From positions 1 to 39,261 of the forward strand of contig JAWLCQ010000029.1 of the NCBI GenBank assembly GCA_041687095.1: 39,261 bases of DNA, in the 5' to 3' direction. Under the pieces are notes generated by a model. It saw only the letters and a list, made by a program, of their open reading frames with translations, did not search any database and had not been told where the DNA came from. Numbering within the stretch: the first letter of the stretch is position 1; each line of letters begins with the position of its first letter. Positions 32,429 through 39,261 of this stretch are shown here, one piece after another. Source of the DNA: JAWLCQ01 sp041687095. GTDB lineage: Bacteria > Planctomycetota > Phycisphaerae > SM23-33. The position numbers and the translations under genes were made by a program.

Positions 32429-32488
32429 ACCTGGCGGTACGCCCCCAGCGCGTACGGGCGGCGCACGCCGGCCGCGGGGGGATCGCTT

Positions 32489-33079
32489 CTACTGTTGGCT
32501 ATGAACGACCATGCCGTCACTGCCGAATTCGACAGCGAAGAACGCGAAGCGGTTTCGCCAGTAGTACCAGGTGTTGTTCTCCAGGGAGGGGGTCCGGTGG
32601 CGCGAGGGATACCCCAGCGCCGTCAACACTCCTTCCTTGGACATCCCCTTCAACGCGACGCCCTGACTCACACCTTGACGATCCAGCGCCGACAGACGCC
32701 CAAGAGCGACCGGCTCGGCAGACGTGACCTGAAGGAGGAACTCCTTCGCGTTCATGCCCATGTGCCGCGACTCGAGAAGGTAGTGGATGGTCGGCCCATT
32801 GGGGACCACCAGGGCGAACGCCGCTCCCGGCCGGTTCGAGGCCTGCACCTCGACCGCTGTGTTGGGGGGAAGCATCTCCGTGCAAACTGCAAACCAGCCG
32901 GTATAGTGGGCCTCTGCCGTGTCTGCGCCGACGGTTCTATAGTGCACGTTGTACTTGGTGTAGACCGTTCCGGGCAACGTGTCCGACGTCACGTTCCCTG
33001 CGCTCGGATGCGCGCAACCACCTGTCAGTACGCACATGCTCGCGGCCACCGCAACCACCGCCAAACCAGTGAAACGCAT
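32489..33079 (-). CDS. Putative lipoprotein with BamE/SmpA-like C-terminus
   Basis: A 196-aa exported protein with a signal peptide ending LTGGC. The C-terminal ALKGMSKEGVLTALGYPSRHRTP followed by NNTWYYWRNRFAFFAVEF has the order of the BamE/SmpA fold (Gly-Met-xxxxV-xxxLG-xP, then a Trp-Tyr strand). The N-terminal part (about 100 residues) is not recognised. The ATG at 33079 has AAAGGGAA upstream. It is inserted between the rightward operon and the LolA-like gene on the opposite strand, so a role in the pathway's envelope delivery is possible but not shown. Confidence 0.78.
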   Translation of the reverse strand: MRFTGLAVVAVAASMCVLTGGCAHPSAGNVTSDTLPGTVYTKYNVHYRTVGADTAEAHYTGWFAVCTEMLPPNTAVEVQASNRPGAAFALVVPNGPTIHYLLESRHMGMNAKEFLLQVTSAEPVALGRLSALDRQGVSQGVALKGMSKEGVLTALGYPSRHRTPSLENNTWYYWRNRFAFFAVEFGSDGMVVHSQQ

Positions 33080-33199
33080 GATGTTCCCTTTCGTGCCAGA
33101 TGATACGATACATGGAACGGCCCAACCTGGCCTCGAGCGCAGGCTGGATTGCTTGACATCTCTTCGCAGCGAGAGGATGATCGCATCAGGAGAACCGTC
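33080..33199. promoter_or_regulatory. Divergent control region, lipoprotein / LolA-like gene
   Basis: A 120-bp spacer between divergent starts. AGGAG (33188-33192), 7 nt before the TTG at 33200, decides the rightward start. No clear promoter boxes were assigned. Confidence 0.4.
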
Positions 33200-34141
33200 T
33201 TGTCAAAGAAAAAGCACAACCGGACCCGTCCCCTGCGATATCGACCGCTAATTCGGATCTCCGTTGCGCCGACCCTCGTAGTCTTGACCATCGCCTTCGC
33301 GCTCGCGGCCCGTCCGACTGCCGGGCAGGAGGTGCCCGCGCCGGACCCGAACTCGATGTCGCAGCGCCCGGGCGCGCAGCGGCCGGCCACGGCAGTGCCC
33401 GCCTCAACACAGCCCGTCTCGCGTCCGGTCGCTCGCGCCCCGCGCAAGCTGTCCGAAGCGGAACTCGATCGGCTGCTGACGGAGCTTGCAGAGACCTTCG
33501 GGCGCGTACAGACCCTCCACGCGGAGTTCCGGCAGCAGAAGCACTTGTCCATACTTGCCGAACCCATGGTCTCCCACGGTCGCATCCTCTTCGCCAGGCC
33601 CCGGAGCTTCCGCCTGCAGTACGAGGCGCCGTTCGCGTCGGTAACCATGACCAGAGGCGACCGCGTCCACTGCCTTGAGAAGATGCCCGACGGGTGGCGC
33701 GAGATTGACGTTCCGGGTTCCATGGTTCAGCGGGTGACGGGCCAGATCCCTTATTGGATCCGCGGACAGTTCGACCGGGAGGATGCGGTCTTTCGCATTG
33801 ATGCCGCTCAGGACGATGGCTACACATTGCGGCTCACGCCGCGCTCCGAGGAGTTCCGGCGGCATATCGGGCACATCGAACTCAGGATTCCCGCCACCAA
33901 GGACCGCATTTCCGAGGTCGCGATCTACGAGGATCAGGAGGACTACACGCGCATCCTGCTCGGCCGTCAGGCCCGCAATACTCCGCTCGACGAGGCCCTG
34001 TTCGTCCCTCGGGCGGATGGACCGGCTCCGGCGCCCGAACTGCCCTCCCCCGCGACAACGAACCCGGCGATGTCCGCCGACCGGCAGCCTGCCGCTTCAG
34101 GGGACAGTCGCGGAGACGAGGCAGGTGGGCCATCCAGATGA
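33200..34141 (+). CDS. LolA-like outer-membrane lipoprotein carrier protein
   Basis: A 313-aa periplasmic protein. A basic N-terminus and hydrophobic stretch (LVVLTIAFALAARPTAG) form a signal peptide, followed by a Pro/Ala-rich linker. LTELAETFGRVQTLHAEFRQQKHL and ILFARPRSFRLQYEAP are LolA-family features, so it likely carries a hydrophobic molecule across the periplasm. LolA-like proteins next to an MMPL exporter are a hallmark of aryl polyene clusters. The TTG start is chosen from AGGAG upstream; the reading frame is open back to 33149 without a better start. A Pro/Ala-rich tail of about 45 residues is atypical. The stop overlaps the next gene (ATGA). Confidence 0.83.
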   Translation: MSKKKHNRTRPLRYRPLIRISVAPTLVVLTIAFALAARPTAGQEVPAPDPNSMSQRPGAQRPATAVPASTQPVSRPVARAPRKLSEAELDRLLTELAETFGRVQTLHAEFRQQKHLSILAEPMVSHGRILFARPRSFRLQYEAPFASVTMTRGDRVHCLEKMPDGWREIDVPGSMVQRVTGQIPYWIRGQFDREDAVFRIDAAQDDGYTLRLTPRSEEFRRHIGHIELRIPATKDRISEVAIYEDQEDYTRILLGRQARNTPLDEALFVPRADGPAPAPELPSPATTNPAMSADRQPAASGDSRGDEAGGPSR

Positions 34142-34839
34142 CTCGCCGCCGATGCGCCCGGATGGGCCTGCACGCGCTGCCCGCACTTGCCGGGGTGCTC
34201 GCACTGGCAGGCTGCGCACACGTCACTCACGTCCCCGGAACCGTCATCGATCGGCCTGAGGAAGCCCGCGGCCGCATGGTGGAGGTCCGTAGCGTCTACC
34301 CACCGGTATTCCGCGGCCTGCAGCGGGGCCTGTTGACCATGCCGCACCAGCAGGTGGCCCTGACTGGTGTTGTGATAGCCGACGACGAGGAAATCAAGCT
34401 CGTGGCGTTGGGAGAGTTCCAGAAGACCCTCTTCGCGTTGACGCTCCGGCCGGACGGGACTGCGACTGTGGATAAGGCCGTGTCCGGGCTGCCTATGGAC
34501 AGGCTGGCACCCTTGGTCGCCAGGGATCTTCGCGAGATGTTCAGGTCGCCCGACCGTCCGATACTCCGGCAGGAGCGGACAGTGGATGGGCTGTTTCGCG
34601 TGGTCGCGTCAGGCGAGAACGGCGAGATCTGGGCCTACGACTTCGACGAGGCCCGAGGGGGGTGCCTGGTCCGCACGCGCAGGGTGCGGGGCGACCGGGT
34701 CTGCTACGAGATGCGGTTCGAAGACCACATGGGCCAAAGCGGCCCGAGCAGCGGCGTGCCTCGCGTCACCCGTATCGACGACTACGACCGCCGCTACAGC
34801 GTGGTGATCCGCCTCGGACAGTACACCCCCGGCGAGTAG
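34138..34839 (+). CDS. Lipoprotein of the DUF3261 type
   Basis: A 233-aa protein with the lipobox LALAGC and an N-terminal Arg-rich signal. The mature part is beta-rich (QVALTGVVIADDEEIKLVALG, LFALTLRPDGTATVD, IWAYDFDEARGGCLV), matching the DUF3261 lipoproteins that accompany LolA-like and MMPL genes in aryl polyene clusters. It probably helps insert or anchor the product at the outer membrane. Its ATG overlaps the LolA-like stop by ATGA, so the two are co-translated. Family assignment is from pattern and context. Confidence 0.75.
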   Translation: MTRRRCARMGLHALPALAGVLALAGCAHVTHVPGTVIDRPEEARGRMVEVRSVYPPVFRGLQRGLLTMPHQQVALTGVVIADDEEIKLVALGEFQKTLFALTLRPDGTATVDKAVSGLPMDRLAPLVARDLREMFRSPDRPILRQERTVDGLFRVVASGENGEIWAYDFDEARGGCLVRTRRVRGDRVCYEMRFEDHMGQSGPSSGVPRVTRIDDYDRRYSVVIRLGQYTPGE

Positions 34840-34862
34840 GCCGCGTGCGCGCTGTCAGTCGG

Positions 34863-35136
34863 AGCTGCTTGCTGAGAGCGGCGGAGCGGTCCGGTGCGGT
34901 TGCCAGCGCATCGGAGGACCTTTGGGCCGACCCGCCCGGCGAGTTCCTCGCCGTCCGCGCCGCCGATCCGGCCTACCGCCTCCTGGGCGCCGAGGGCCTG
35001 CCCGCCTCCGACCTTCCCCCCGTCGATCCTCCGGTCATGGGTACGCCGGCGTGCCATGTCCGCACCGGCCCGCATGAGGTGACGCCCTTCGCCTGGCAGG
35101 CCCATCTCGCCTTCGCCGACCGCCATCTGCAGCCGG
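34863..35136 (+). pseudogene. Fragment of a CE15/acetylxylan-esterase-like hydrolase
   Basis: In one forward frame the DNA reads ASASEDLWADPPGEFLAV, then DPAYRLLGAEGL, then PVMGTPACHVRTGPHEVTP and a closing FADRHL. This is the C-terminal third of glucuronoyl-esterase (CE15)-like alpha/beta hydrolases, including the WADP acid region and the G-x-H-x-x-T histidine region. There is no start codon, signal peptide or nucleophile region, and the preceding frame belongs to the DUF3261 gene's shadow. It is a remnant left by deletion. The 3' side, up to the mlaA stop at 35266, has no recognised gene. Confidence 0.6.
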
Positions 35137-35265
35137 CAGGAAAGGCCCCATGCTTCATCCGCAGCGTACGCAGATGGGTCTGGCGCACGGGCAGTTCCGC
35201 CACAACCCGTGCGACGACATCATCTTTCCCGCACTCATCGACCCGATCGACCGCGTGCCGGAATG

Positions 35266-36075
35266 CTATTCCGCCGCCTCGGGGGACGGGGCGGTGGCCG
35301 CCGGAACGGCCGGGCCGTCCTCCATATCCCCCTCCGCGCCCTGCGCATCGTCCTCGTGGTCATCGTAGAGCCCCGGCGCCTCGGCGAGGGGTTTGCCGGC
35401 CGCCTCGGCCACGCGGGCGCGGCGATACTGGAGGTACGCCTCCCGTGTGAAGACATACGGGTCCAGGGCCGCCCGTTCGCGCATCTGCAGGGCCGGCTCG
35501 ATCCGCGCTCGGGTGTCCACCGCGTCCAGGGTCCTCAGGCCGGCCGACACCGCGCAGGGAATCGGAACCCAGAACAGGGGATGGGTGACTATGGAGACGG
35601 GGATGCGTGCGGCGTCCCGCGAGGAGGAGGGGCCCAGGAGCGGCAGGACCGTATACGGGCCGGCGTCCAGGCCCCAGACGCCCAGCGTGATGCCGAAGTC
35701 GTTCGCGTGCGCGGGCATGCCCCAGTCCGTCGCCACGTCAAAGATGCCCAGCAGGCCGATGGTGCTGTTGACCGCCATGCGCCCGACATCGCTCCAGCCC
35801 TGCCGGCAGTTGCCTTGCAGGAAGTCGTTCAGGATGACGTTGGGATACGTGAGGTTCCCGAACGCGTTGCCGATGCCCGTGCGAACCGGCTGGGGCGTGA
35901 CCGCGACGTAGGCCTCGGACACCGGCTGGAACACCGCGCGGTCGACGCTGTCGTTGAGCCAGTAGATGGCGCGATTGCTCCTCTCGAAGGGGTCGGGGTT
36001 GTCCGGATCAGCGGCGCAGCCCGCGAGGGCGCCGACAGCCAGCATGGCCAAGACGATCAGGGTGCGGGTTGGCAT
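35266..36075 (-). CDS. mlaA: Phospholipid-transport outer-membrane lipoprotein MlaA (VacJ)
   Basis: A 269-aa lipoprotein with signal MPTRTLIVLAMLAVGALAGC. DPFERSNRAIYWLNDSVDRAVFQPV, GNLTYPNVILNDFLQGN and NDFGITLGVWGLDAGPYTVLPLLGPSSSRD are hallmark MlaA segments. It removes misplaced phospholipids from the outer leaflet and passes them to MlaC. The ATG at 36075 is preferred because it begins the lipoprotein signal; a GTG at 36093 would overlap the mlaC stop (GTGA) and is possible. An acidic/Ala-rich C-terminal tail of about 35 residues is longer than usual. Last gene of the mla operon. Confidence 0.92.
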   Translation of the reverse strand: MPTRTLIVLAMLAVGALAGCAADPDNPDPFERSNRAIYWLNDSVDRAVFQPVSEAYVAVTPQPVRTGIGNAFGNLTYPNVILNDFLQGNCRQGWSDVGRMAVNSTIGLLGIFDVATDWGMPAHANDFGITLGVWGLDAGPYTVLPLLGPSSSRDAARIPVSIVTHPLFWVPIPCAVSAGLRTLDAVDTRARIEPALQMRERAALDPYVFTREAYLQYRRARVAEAAGKPLAEAPGLYDDHEDDAQGAEGDMEDGPAVPAATAPSPEAAE

Positions 36076-36089
36076 GAGGGGGACGCCTT

Positions 36090-36782
36090 TCACTTCAACG
36101 ACTCTCGGGTCGTCGCGTTTTTCTCTCGCAGCAGCGCCAGCAGGCGGTCGATGCCGCCCTGGGCCAGGATGCTCTGGAATTGCGAACGGAAGTTGGCCAC
36201 CATGCTGACGCCGTCAACGGACACGTCGATGACCATCCACTGCTCGCCCTTGCGGCGCAGGCGGTAGTCGATCCCGATGCTGTTCTGCCGGTCGGCCCCC
36301 GGCTTGCCGATCACGGTCGGGATGGTTCGGTCGCCGTTGACCTCCCGGCGGTCGCCGGTGACGGTGATGTCCTCGTCCGTGTACCGGTCGATGGCGCTGC
36401 CGTAGGTCGCGGACATGTGGATCCGGAACTCCTCGATGAACTCCGCCCGTTTGGGCTCCGGGACGTCGCGCCAGTTTCGCCCCATGCTCAGGCGCGAGAT
36501 CGTCTCGAAGTCCATGTGTGCGTAGGCCACGTCGCGCACCTGCCCGCGCTTCTCGGCCGGGGAGAGGTTCGCGTCAGGGAGAATCGTCAGCACCTCCCGC
36601 ATCGCCGATTCCACGACCTCGCGGGCCGTGGGAGGCGGCGCCGGGGCGGGTTGGGAAGCAGGATCGGACTTCGCGGGGGCCGTTGTCGGCGCGGCCGGTT
36701 GGGCCGCCGGCGGGGACGCGAGGGTCGACGGCAGGAGCAGGCCCACAACCAAAGCCGCTGCGTAGTATCGTGCTGTTCTCAT
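36090..36782 (-). CDS. mlaC: Periplasmic phospholipid-binding protein MlaC
   Basis: A 230-aa secreted protein with signal YYAAALVVGLLLPSTLA and a Pro/Ala-rich linker. The mature part has ISRLSMGRNWRDVPEPKRAEFIEEFRIHMSATYGSAIDRY and DYRLRRKGEQWMVIDVSVDGVSMVANFRSQFQSIL, the usual MlaC order. It shuttles phospholipid between MlaA and the MlaFEDB complex. It is co-transcribed with mlaD upstream (about 37 bp gap) and mlaA downstream. Confidence 0.93.
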   Translation of the reverse strand: MRTARYYAAALVVGLLLPSTLASPPAAQPAAPTTAPAKSDPASQPAPAPPPTAREVVESAMREVLTILPDANLSPAEKRGQVRDVAYAHMDFETISRLSMGRNWRDVPEPKRAEFIEEFRIHMSATYGSAIDRYTDEDITVTGDRREVNGDRTIPTVIGKPGADRQNSIGIDYRLRRKGEQWMVIDVSVDGVSMVANFRSQFQSILAQGGIDRLLALLREKNATTRESLK

Positions 36783-36819
36783 CGGTTCTCTCCACGATCG
36801 CCCCGATCATCGTCGGGAA

Positions 36820-37320
36820 TCACTCTGGAGTCAACGGTGCGTTTCCGGGGGCCCCGGGGGCCGGGGGGGCGGTCTTGGTCATGCCGTAGATGAACTGGCC
36901 GATCAGGCGCTCGAGAATGATCGCGGATTCCGTGAAAGTGATCCGTCCCCCGGGGCCCAGGAGGTCGTCCTCGGCACCGGGCTGAAGCTCGACGCAGCGG
37001 TCGCCCAGGATGCCGGAGGTGATGATGGAGGCCGTGGTGTCCGAGGACAGCTCCAGCGACGTGTCGAGGCGCATCTCCACGACAGCGCGGTAGTTCTCGC
37101 CCAGCGAGATGCGCGTGACCTCGCCGACGCGGACCCCGGAGATCAGCACCGGCGCGCGCTCCGTCAGCCCGCCCGTCTGGTCGAATTCCGCCGACACCGT
37201 CAGCCCGCCCGTGCGGCGCCAGGTGAACCCCCCGACGTGGATGGAGAGGTATCCGATGGCGGCGATGCCCGCGAGAACGAAGAGCCCGACGATGAAGTCT
37301 CGAAGCGGCGATTGTTTCAT
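36820..37320 (-). CDS. mlaD: MCE-domain protein MlaD
   Basis: A 166-aa inner-membrane anchored protein with one N-terminal helix (FIVGLFVLAGIAAIGYLSI) and the MCE domain (LTVSAEFDQTGGL, APVLISGVRVGEV, SGILGDRCVELQPG). It forms the hexameric periplasmic ring of the Mla transporter. The ATG at 37320 overlaps the mlaE stop (ATGA). The C-terminal tail is Pro/Ala-rich. Confidence 0.94.
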   Translation of the reverse strand: MKQSPLRDFIVGLFVLAGIAAIGYLSIHVGGFTWRRTGGLTVSAEFDQTGGLTERAPVLISGVRVGEVTRISLGENYRAVVEMRLDTSLELSSDTTASIITSGILGDRCVELQPGAEDDLLGPGGRITFTESAIILERLIGQFIYGMTKTAPPAPGAPGNAPLTPE

Positions 37321-38099
37321 GAGCCTATGCCCCACAGCGACGTTATCACGTAGTCCGACAGCAGCACGGTCACCGAGGCCGTCACCACCGTCGAGGTGGT
37401 CGCGGCGCTGACGCCCTCGGAGGTCGCAACGGCGGTGTAGCCTCGATGCGTCGCGATCACACTCACCAACGCGCCGAAGGCCAGGGACTTCAGCATGCCA
37501 CCGGCAACATCATTCTCGAAGGTCACGGAGTTGCGCAGGGAGGCCATGTAGACCCCCGGATCCCCGCCCATCACTTCCACCGTGGCGACCAGGCCGCCCA
37601 GGACCCCGCAGACGATGAACATCGCCGTCAGCAGGGGCATGACGGTGAGCAGGGCCAGGGCCCGGGGAGCGACGATCAGATGCACCGGGTCGATGGAGGC
37701 CATGCGCAGGCCGTCAAGCTGTTCGGTGGCGACCATCGCCCCGATCTCGGCCGTGGTCGCCGAGCCGGCCCGCCCGGCCACCAGCAGCGCCGTCAGCACG
37801 GGGCCCAGTTCGCGGATGAGGCTCAGGCCCACCAGGGCCCCCAGGGACTGCACCGCCCCGAAGCGGGTCAGGGTGTGATAGCCCTGAAGCCCCAGGACCA
37901 TGCCCACCACCGCGCCGCTGAGGCAGATGATCGCCAGGGACAGAACGCCGAGCTTGTGGAGTTCCCGCACGAACAGGCCGAACCGCGCGGGGGGCCTCAG
38001 CACCGCCCAGGCCACCCGGCCCGCGAAGCAGGCCAGGTTGCCCGCCTGGCACACCATCTCGAGTGCCTTGCGCCCGAGTTGAGCGACGGGGTTGGCCAT
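37317..38099 (-). CDS. mlaE: ABC transporter permease MlaE
   Basis: A 260-aa permease with several membrane helices and the MlaE signature ELGPVLTALLVAGRAGSATTAEIGAMVATEQLDGLRMASIDP. It forms the membrane core of the phospholipid transporter with MlaD and MlaF. The ATG at 38099 shares one base with the mlaF stop (TGATG). Length is normal for the family. Confidence 0.94.
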   Translation of the reverse strand: MANPVAQLGRKALEMVCQAGNLACFAGRVAWAVLRPPARFGLFVRELHKLGVLSLAIICLSGAVVGMVLGLQGYHTLTRFGAVQSLGALVGLSLIRELGPVLTALLVAGRAGSATTAEIGAMVATEQLDGLRMASIDPVHLIVAPRALALLTVMPLLTAMFIVCGVLGGLVATVEVMGGDPGVYMASLRNSVTFENDVAGGMLKSLAFGALVSVIATHRGYTAVATSEGVSAATTSTVVTASVTVLLSDYVITSLWGIGS

Positions 38100-38989
38100 C
38101 AGGCACCGCTCCTCGAAGGCGCGGGCCGGTCCCACTCCTCGTTGAGAAACTCCGATACCTCGGGGTCATCGCTCTGTCGCAGCTCCGCCGGGCTCCCCCG
38201 CACCGCCCGGCCCTCCAGCAGCAGCAGCACCTCCTCGGCCATCCGGAAGGTCGAGGGGATGTGGTGGGACACCACGATCACCGTCATGCCGAACTGGCGA
38301 TTGAGCCCCACCAGCAGCGCTTCGGTCCGCTTGATGGAAACCGGGTCCAGGCCGGAGAACGGCTCGTCACACAGCAGGATGCGCGGCTTGCGGATGATCG
38401 CCCGGGCCAAGGCCACGCGGCGCAGCATCCCCCCGGAAAGCTGCCCGGGCAGTAGGTCGTCCACGCCGACAACACCCACGGCCGCCAGGGCAGCATGGAC
38501 CTCCGCGGCGATCTCGTCCTTGCCGCCGCAGCGGTGCTCGCGAAGCGGCAGGGCGAGGTTCTCGAAGACCGTCCACGAGTCCAGCAGCGCCCCGCCCTGG
38601 AAGAGCATTCCCAGTGTGCTCCGCAGGCGGCGCAGCCCGCCTTCCCCGAGGCGCGAAACCTCCTCGCCCTCCACCCAAACCCGGCCCGCCGCGGGACGGA
38701 TCAGGCCGCCGATCAGCCGCAGGATCGTGCTCTTGCCCGAGCCGCTCCCCCCGAGCACCACCGAGATCCGACCCGCCGGGAAGCGGCAGCTCAACGAGTC
38801 GAACACGCAACGGTTCCCGTACGCCATGCGCACCTGATCGAGGCCGACGTGGGAGGGCGCGGGGGCGCCGGGGGGCGCGGGACCGGGGGGCGCGGGACCG
38901 AGGGGCGCGGCAGCGGGGCGCGGTCCGCGATCGTCGCGGCCGATCGCCGTACGCAGAACGCCGCGCCATCCCCATCGCCTCGCCAGCAT
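38099..38989 (-). CDS. mlaF: ABC transporter ATPase MlaF
   Basis: A 296-aa ATPase powering the Mla transporter. Walker A GGSGSGKST, signature LSGGMLRR, Walker B ILLCDEPFSGLD and the H-loop VVSHH are all present. An N-terminal extension of about 50 residues, rich in Pro/Ala/Gly (PAAAPLGPAPPGPAPPGAP), precedes the ABC core and is encoded by near-repeats of a 13-15 bp GC-rich word. The ATG at 38989 has GGAGG upstream; an ATG at 39043 would lengthen the tail further. First gene of mlaFEDCA. Confidence 0.92.
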   Translation of the reverse strand: MLARRWGWRGVLRTAIGRDDRGPRPAAAPLGPAPPGPAPPGAPAPSHVGLDQVRMAYGNRCVFDSLSCRFPAGRISVVLGGSGSGKSTILRLIGGLIRPAAGRVWVEGEEVSRLGEGGLRRLRSTLGMLFQGGALLDSWTVFENLALPLREHRCGGKDEIAAEVHAALAAVGVVGVDDLLPGQLSGGMLRRVALARAIIRKPRILLCDEPFSGLDPVSIKRTEALLVGLNRQFGMTVIVVSHHIPSTFRMAEEVLLLLEGRAVRGSPAELRQSDDPEVSEFLNEEWDRPAPSRSGA

Positions 38990-39261
38990 CGGGCCTCCGC
39001 TCACCGTGGACGCCTCTTTGCAGAAGCCAACAGGCCAATGCATGGACCGCCCGTCACCGTTCGGATCACCGCGCCGACGATCCCGTCGGCGACCCCTGCG
39101 ATTCTACCAACCTGGGGGGCATGAACAAGCGCAATCGCCCCTCCGGAAGAACCCACGAGAGCCCCTAGTCCTCAAACAAGCGAACCCTGAAGGTCGTTTT
39201 CCGGTCTTTGGGTGAAAAAGCTCGAAAAGCCTCGCGTTTTCGGGTTTATGGAAGGTGTGAA
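38990..39261. other. Region upstream of the mla operon, to the window edge
   Basis: About 270 bp that should hold the mla promoter on the minus strand. The last 100 bp is less GC-rich, with words such as GAAAAAGCTCGAAAAGCC. No complete gene, tRNA or terminator is recognised; a neighbouring gene beyond the window edge may begin here. Confidence 0.4.

Noticed and set aside
32437..32455. Terminator between the thioesterase and the opposite-strand lipoprotein
   Set aside because: GTACGC/GCGTAC can pair as a 6-bp stem, but it is short, and no T-run follows on either strand.
6988..34839. Calling the product a ladderane
   Set aside because: Radical SAM and CrtI-like enzymes recall ladderane proposals, but the ammonia-lyase, ligase, MMPL, LolA-like and DUF3261-like genes fit aryl polyenes better. 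The sequence alone cannot decide.
35150..35265. Short forward frame after the esterase remnant (starts MLHPQRTQMG)
   Set aside because: It reads plausibly for about 40 residues but runs into the mlaA gene and could not be matched to a family.

Overview
The window is about two-thirds GC and comes from a diderm (outer-membrane) bacterium. It carries an Mla lipid-transport operon, a LolA-like carrier, several lipoproteins with clear lipoboxes and lipid-A-type acyltransferases. Dispersed CGAAATCC-type tandem repeats, pseudopilin-like C-termini, several cobalamin-dependent radical SAM enzymes and very high GC together suggest a Planctomycetota (Phycisphaerae-like) genome. That placement is inference; no rRNA or universal marker is present. 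A run of exactly 100 N (3767-3866) shows this is a scaffolded draft or metagenome assembly.

Layout. 1-543: non-coding, with hairpin-forming dispersed repeats, a perfect 16-bp palindrome matching the ParB-binding site parS, and a heptamer tandem repeat. 544-3446: asparagine synthetase and a membrane protein with a pseudopilin-like tail. 3624-4185: a 128-bp tandem repeat array interrupted by the N gap. 4235-6880: a small all-alpha NTP pyrophosphatase (dimeric dUTPase-like), a lipoprotein and a lipid-anchored esterase. 6988-34839: the main subject, a biosynthetic cluster of about 28 kb. 34863-35136: a decayed carbohydrate-esterase fragment. 35266-38989: an mlaFEDCA operon. No tRNA, rRNA, CRISPR array or intact transposase was seen.

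The cluster is built from (a) a leftward unit 11820-8400: two catalytically complete ketosynthases and a catalytically dead KS-like (chain-length-factor type) protein; (b) a lone rightward FabG-type ketoreductase (12151-12879); (c) a leftward eight-gene operon 21733-12994: three cobalamin-type radical SAM proteins, a GT2 glycosyltransferase with a DUF2062 tail, an HtrB-like acyltransferase, ACP, ketosynthase and a second dead KS-like protein; (d) a rightward nine-gene operon 21972-32428: CrtI-like FAD oxidoreductase, ketosynthase, ACP, an acyltransferase fused to a PaaK-type acid ligase, an aromatic amino acid ammonia-lyase, a hotdog dehydratase, an MMPL/RND exporter, a second hotdog dehydratase and a YbgC-type thioesterase; (e) LolA-like and DUF3261-like envelope proteins (33200-34839). 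A fourth cobalamin-type radical SAM protein (6988-8412) sits at the left edge. Many gene pairs share ATGA/GTGA overlaps, so the operons are tightly coupled.

Working model (inference): the ammonia-lyase makes a cinnamic- or coumaric-type acid, the fused ligase activates it, and it is loaded on an ACP. KS/KS-like pairs with FabG and two dehydratases extend it to a conjugated aryl polyene. Acyltransferases and the glycosyltransferase attach it to a lipid or sugar, and MMPL/LolA/DUF3261 move it to the outer membrane. This core resembles aryl polyene and flexirubin clusters. The three operon-linked cobalamin radical SAM enzymes, the CrtI-like oxidoreductase and the LPLAT-ligase fusion are not part of the textbook aryl polyene set and recall the enzyme classes proposed for ladderane lipids. 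The product could therefore be an unusually tailored aryl polyene or polyene-derived lipid. No transcription factor or phosphopantetheinyl transferase is seen in the window.
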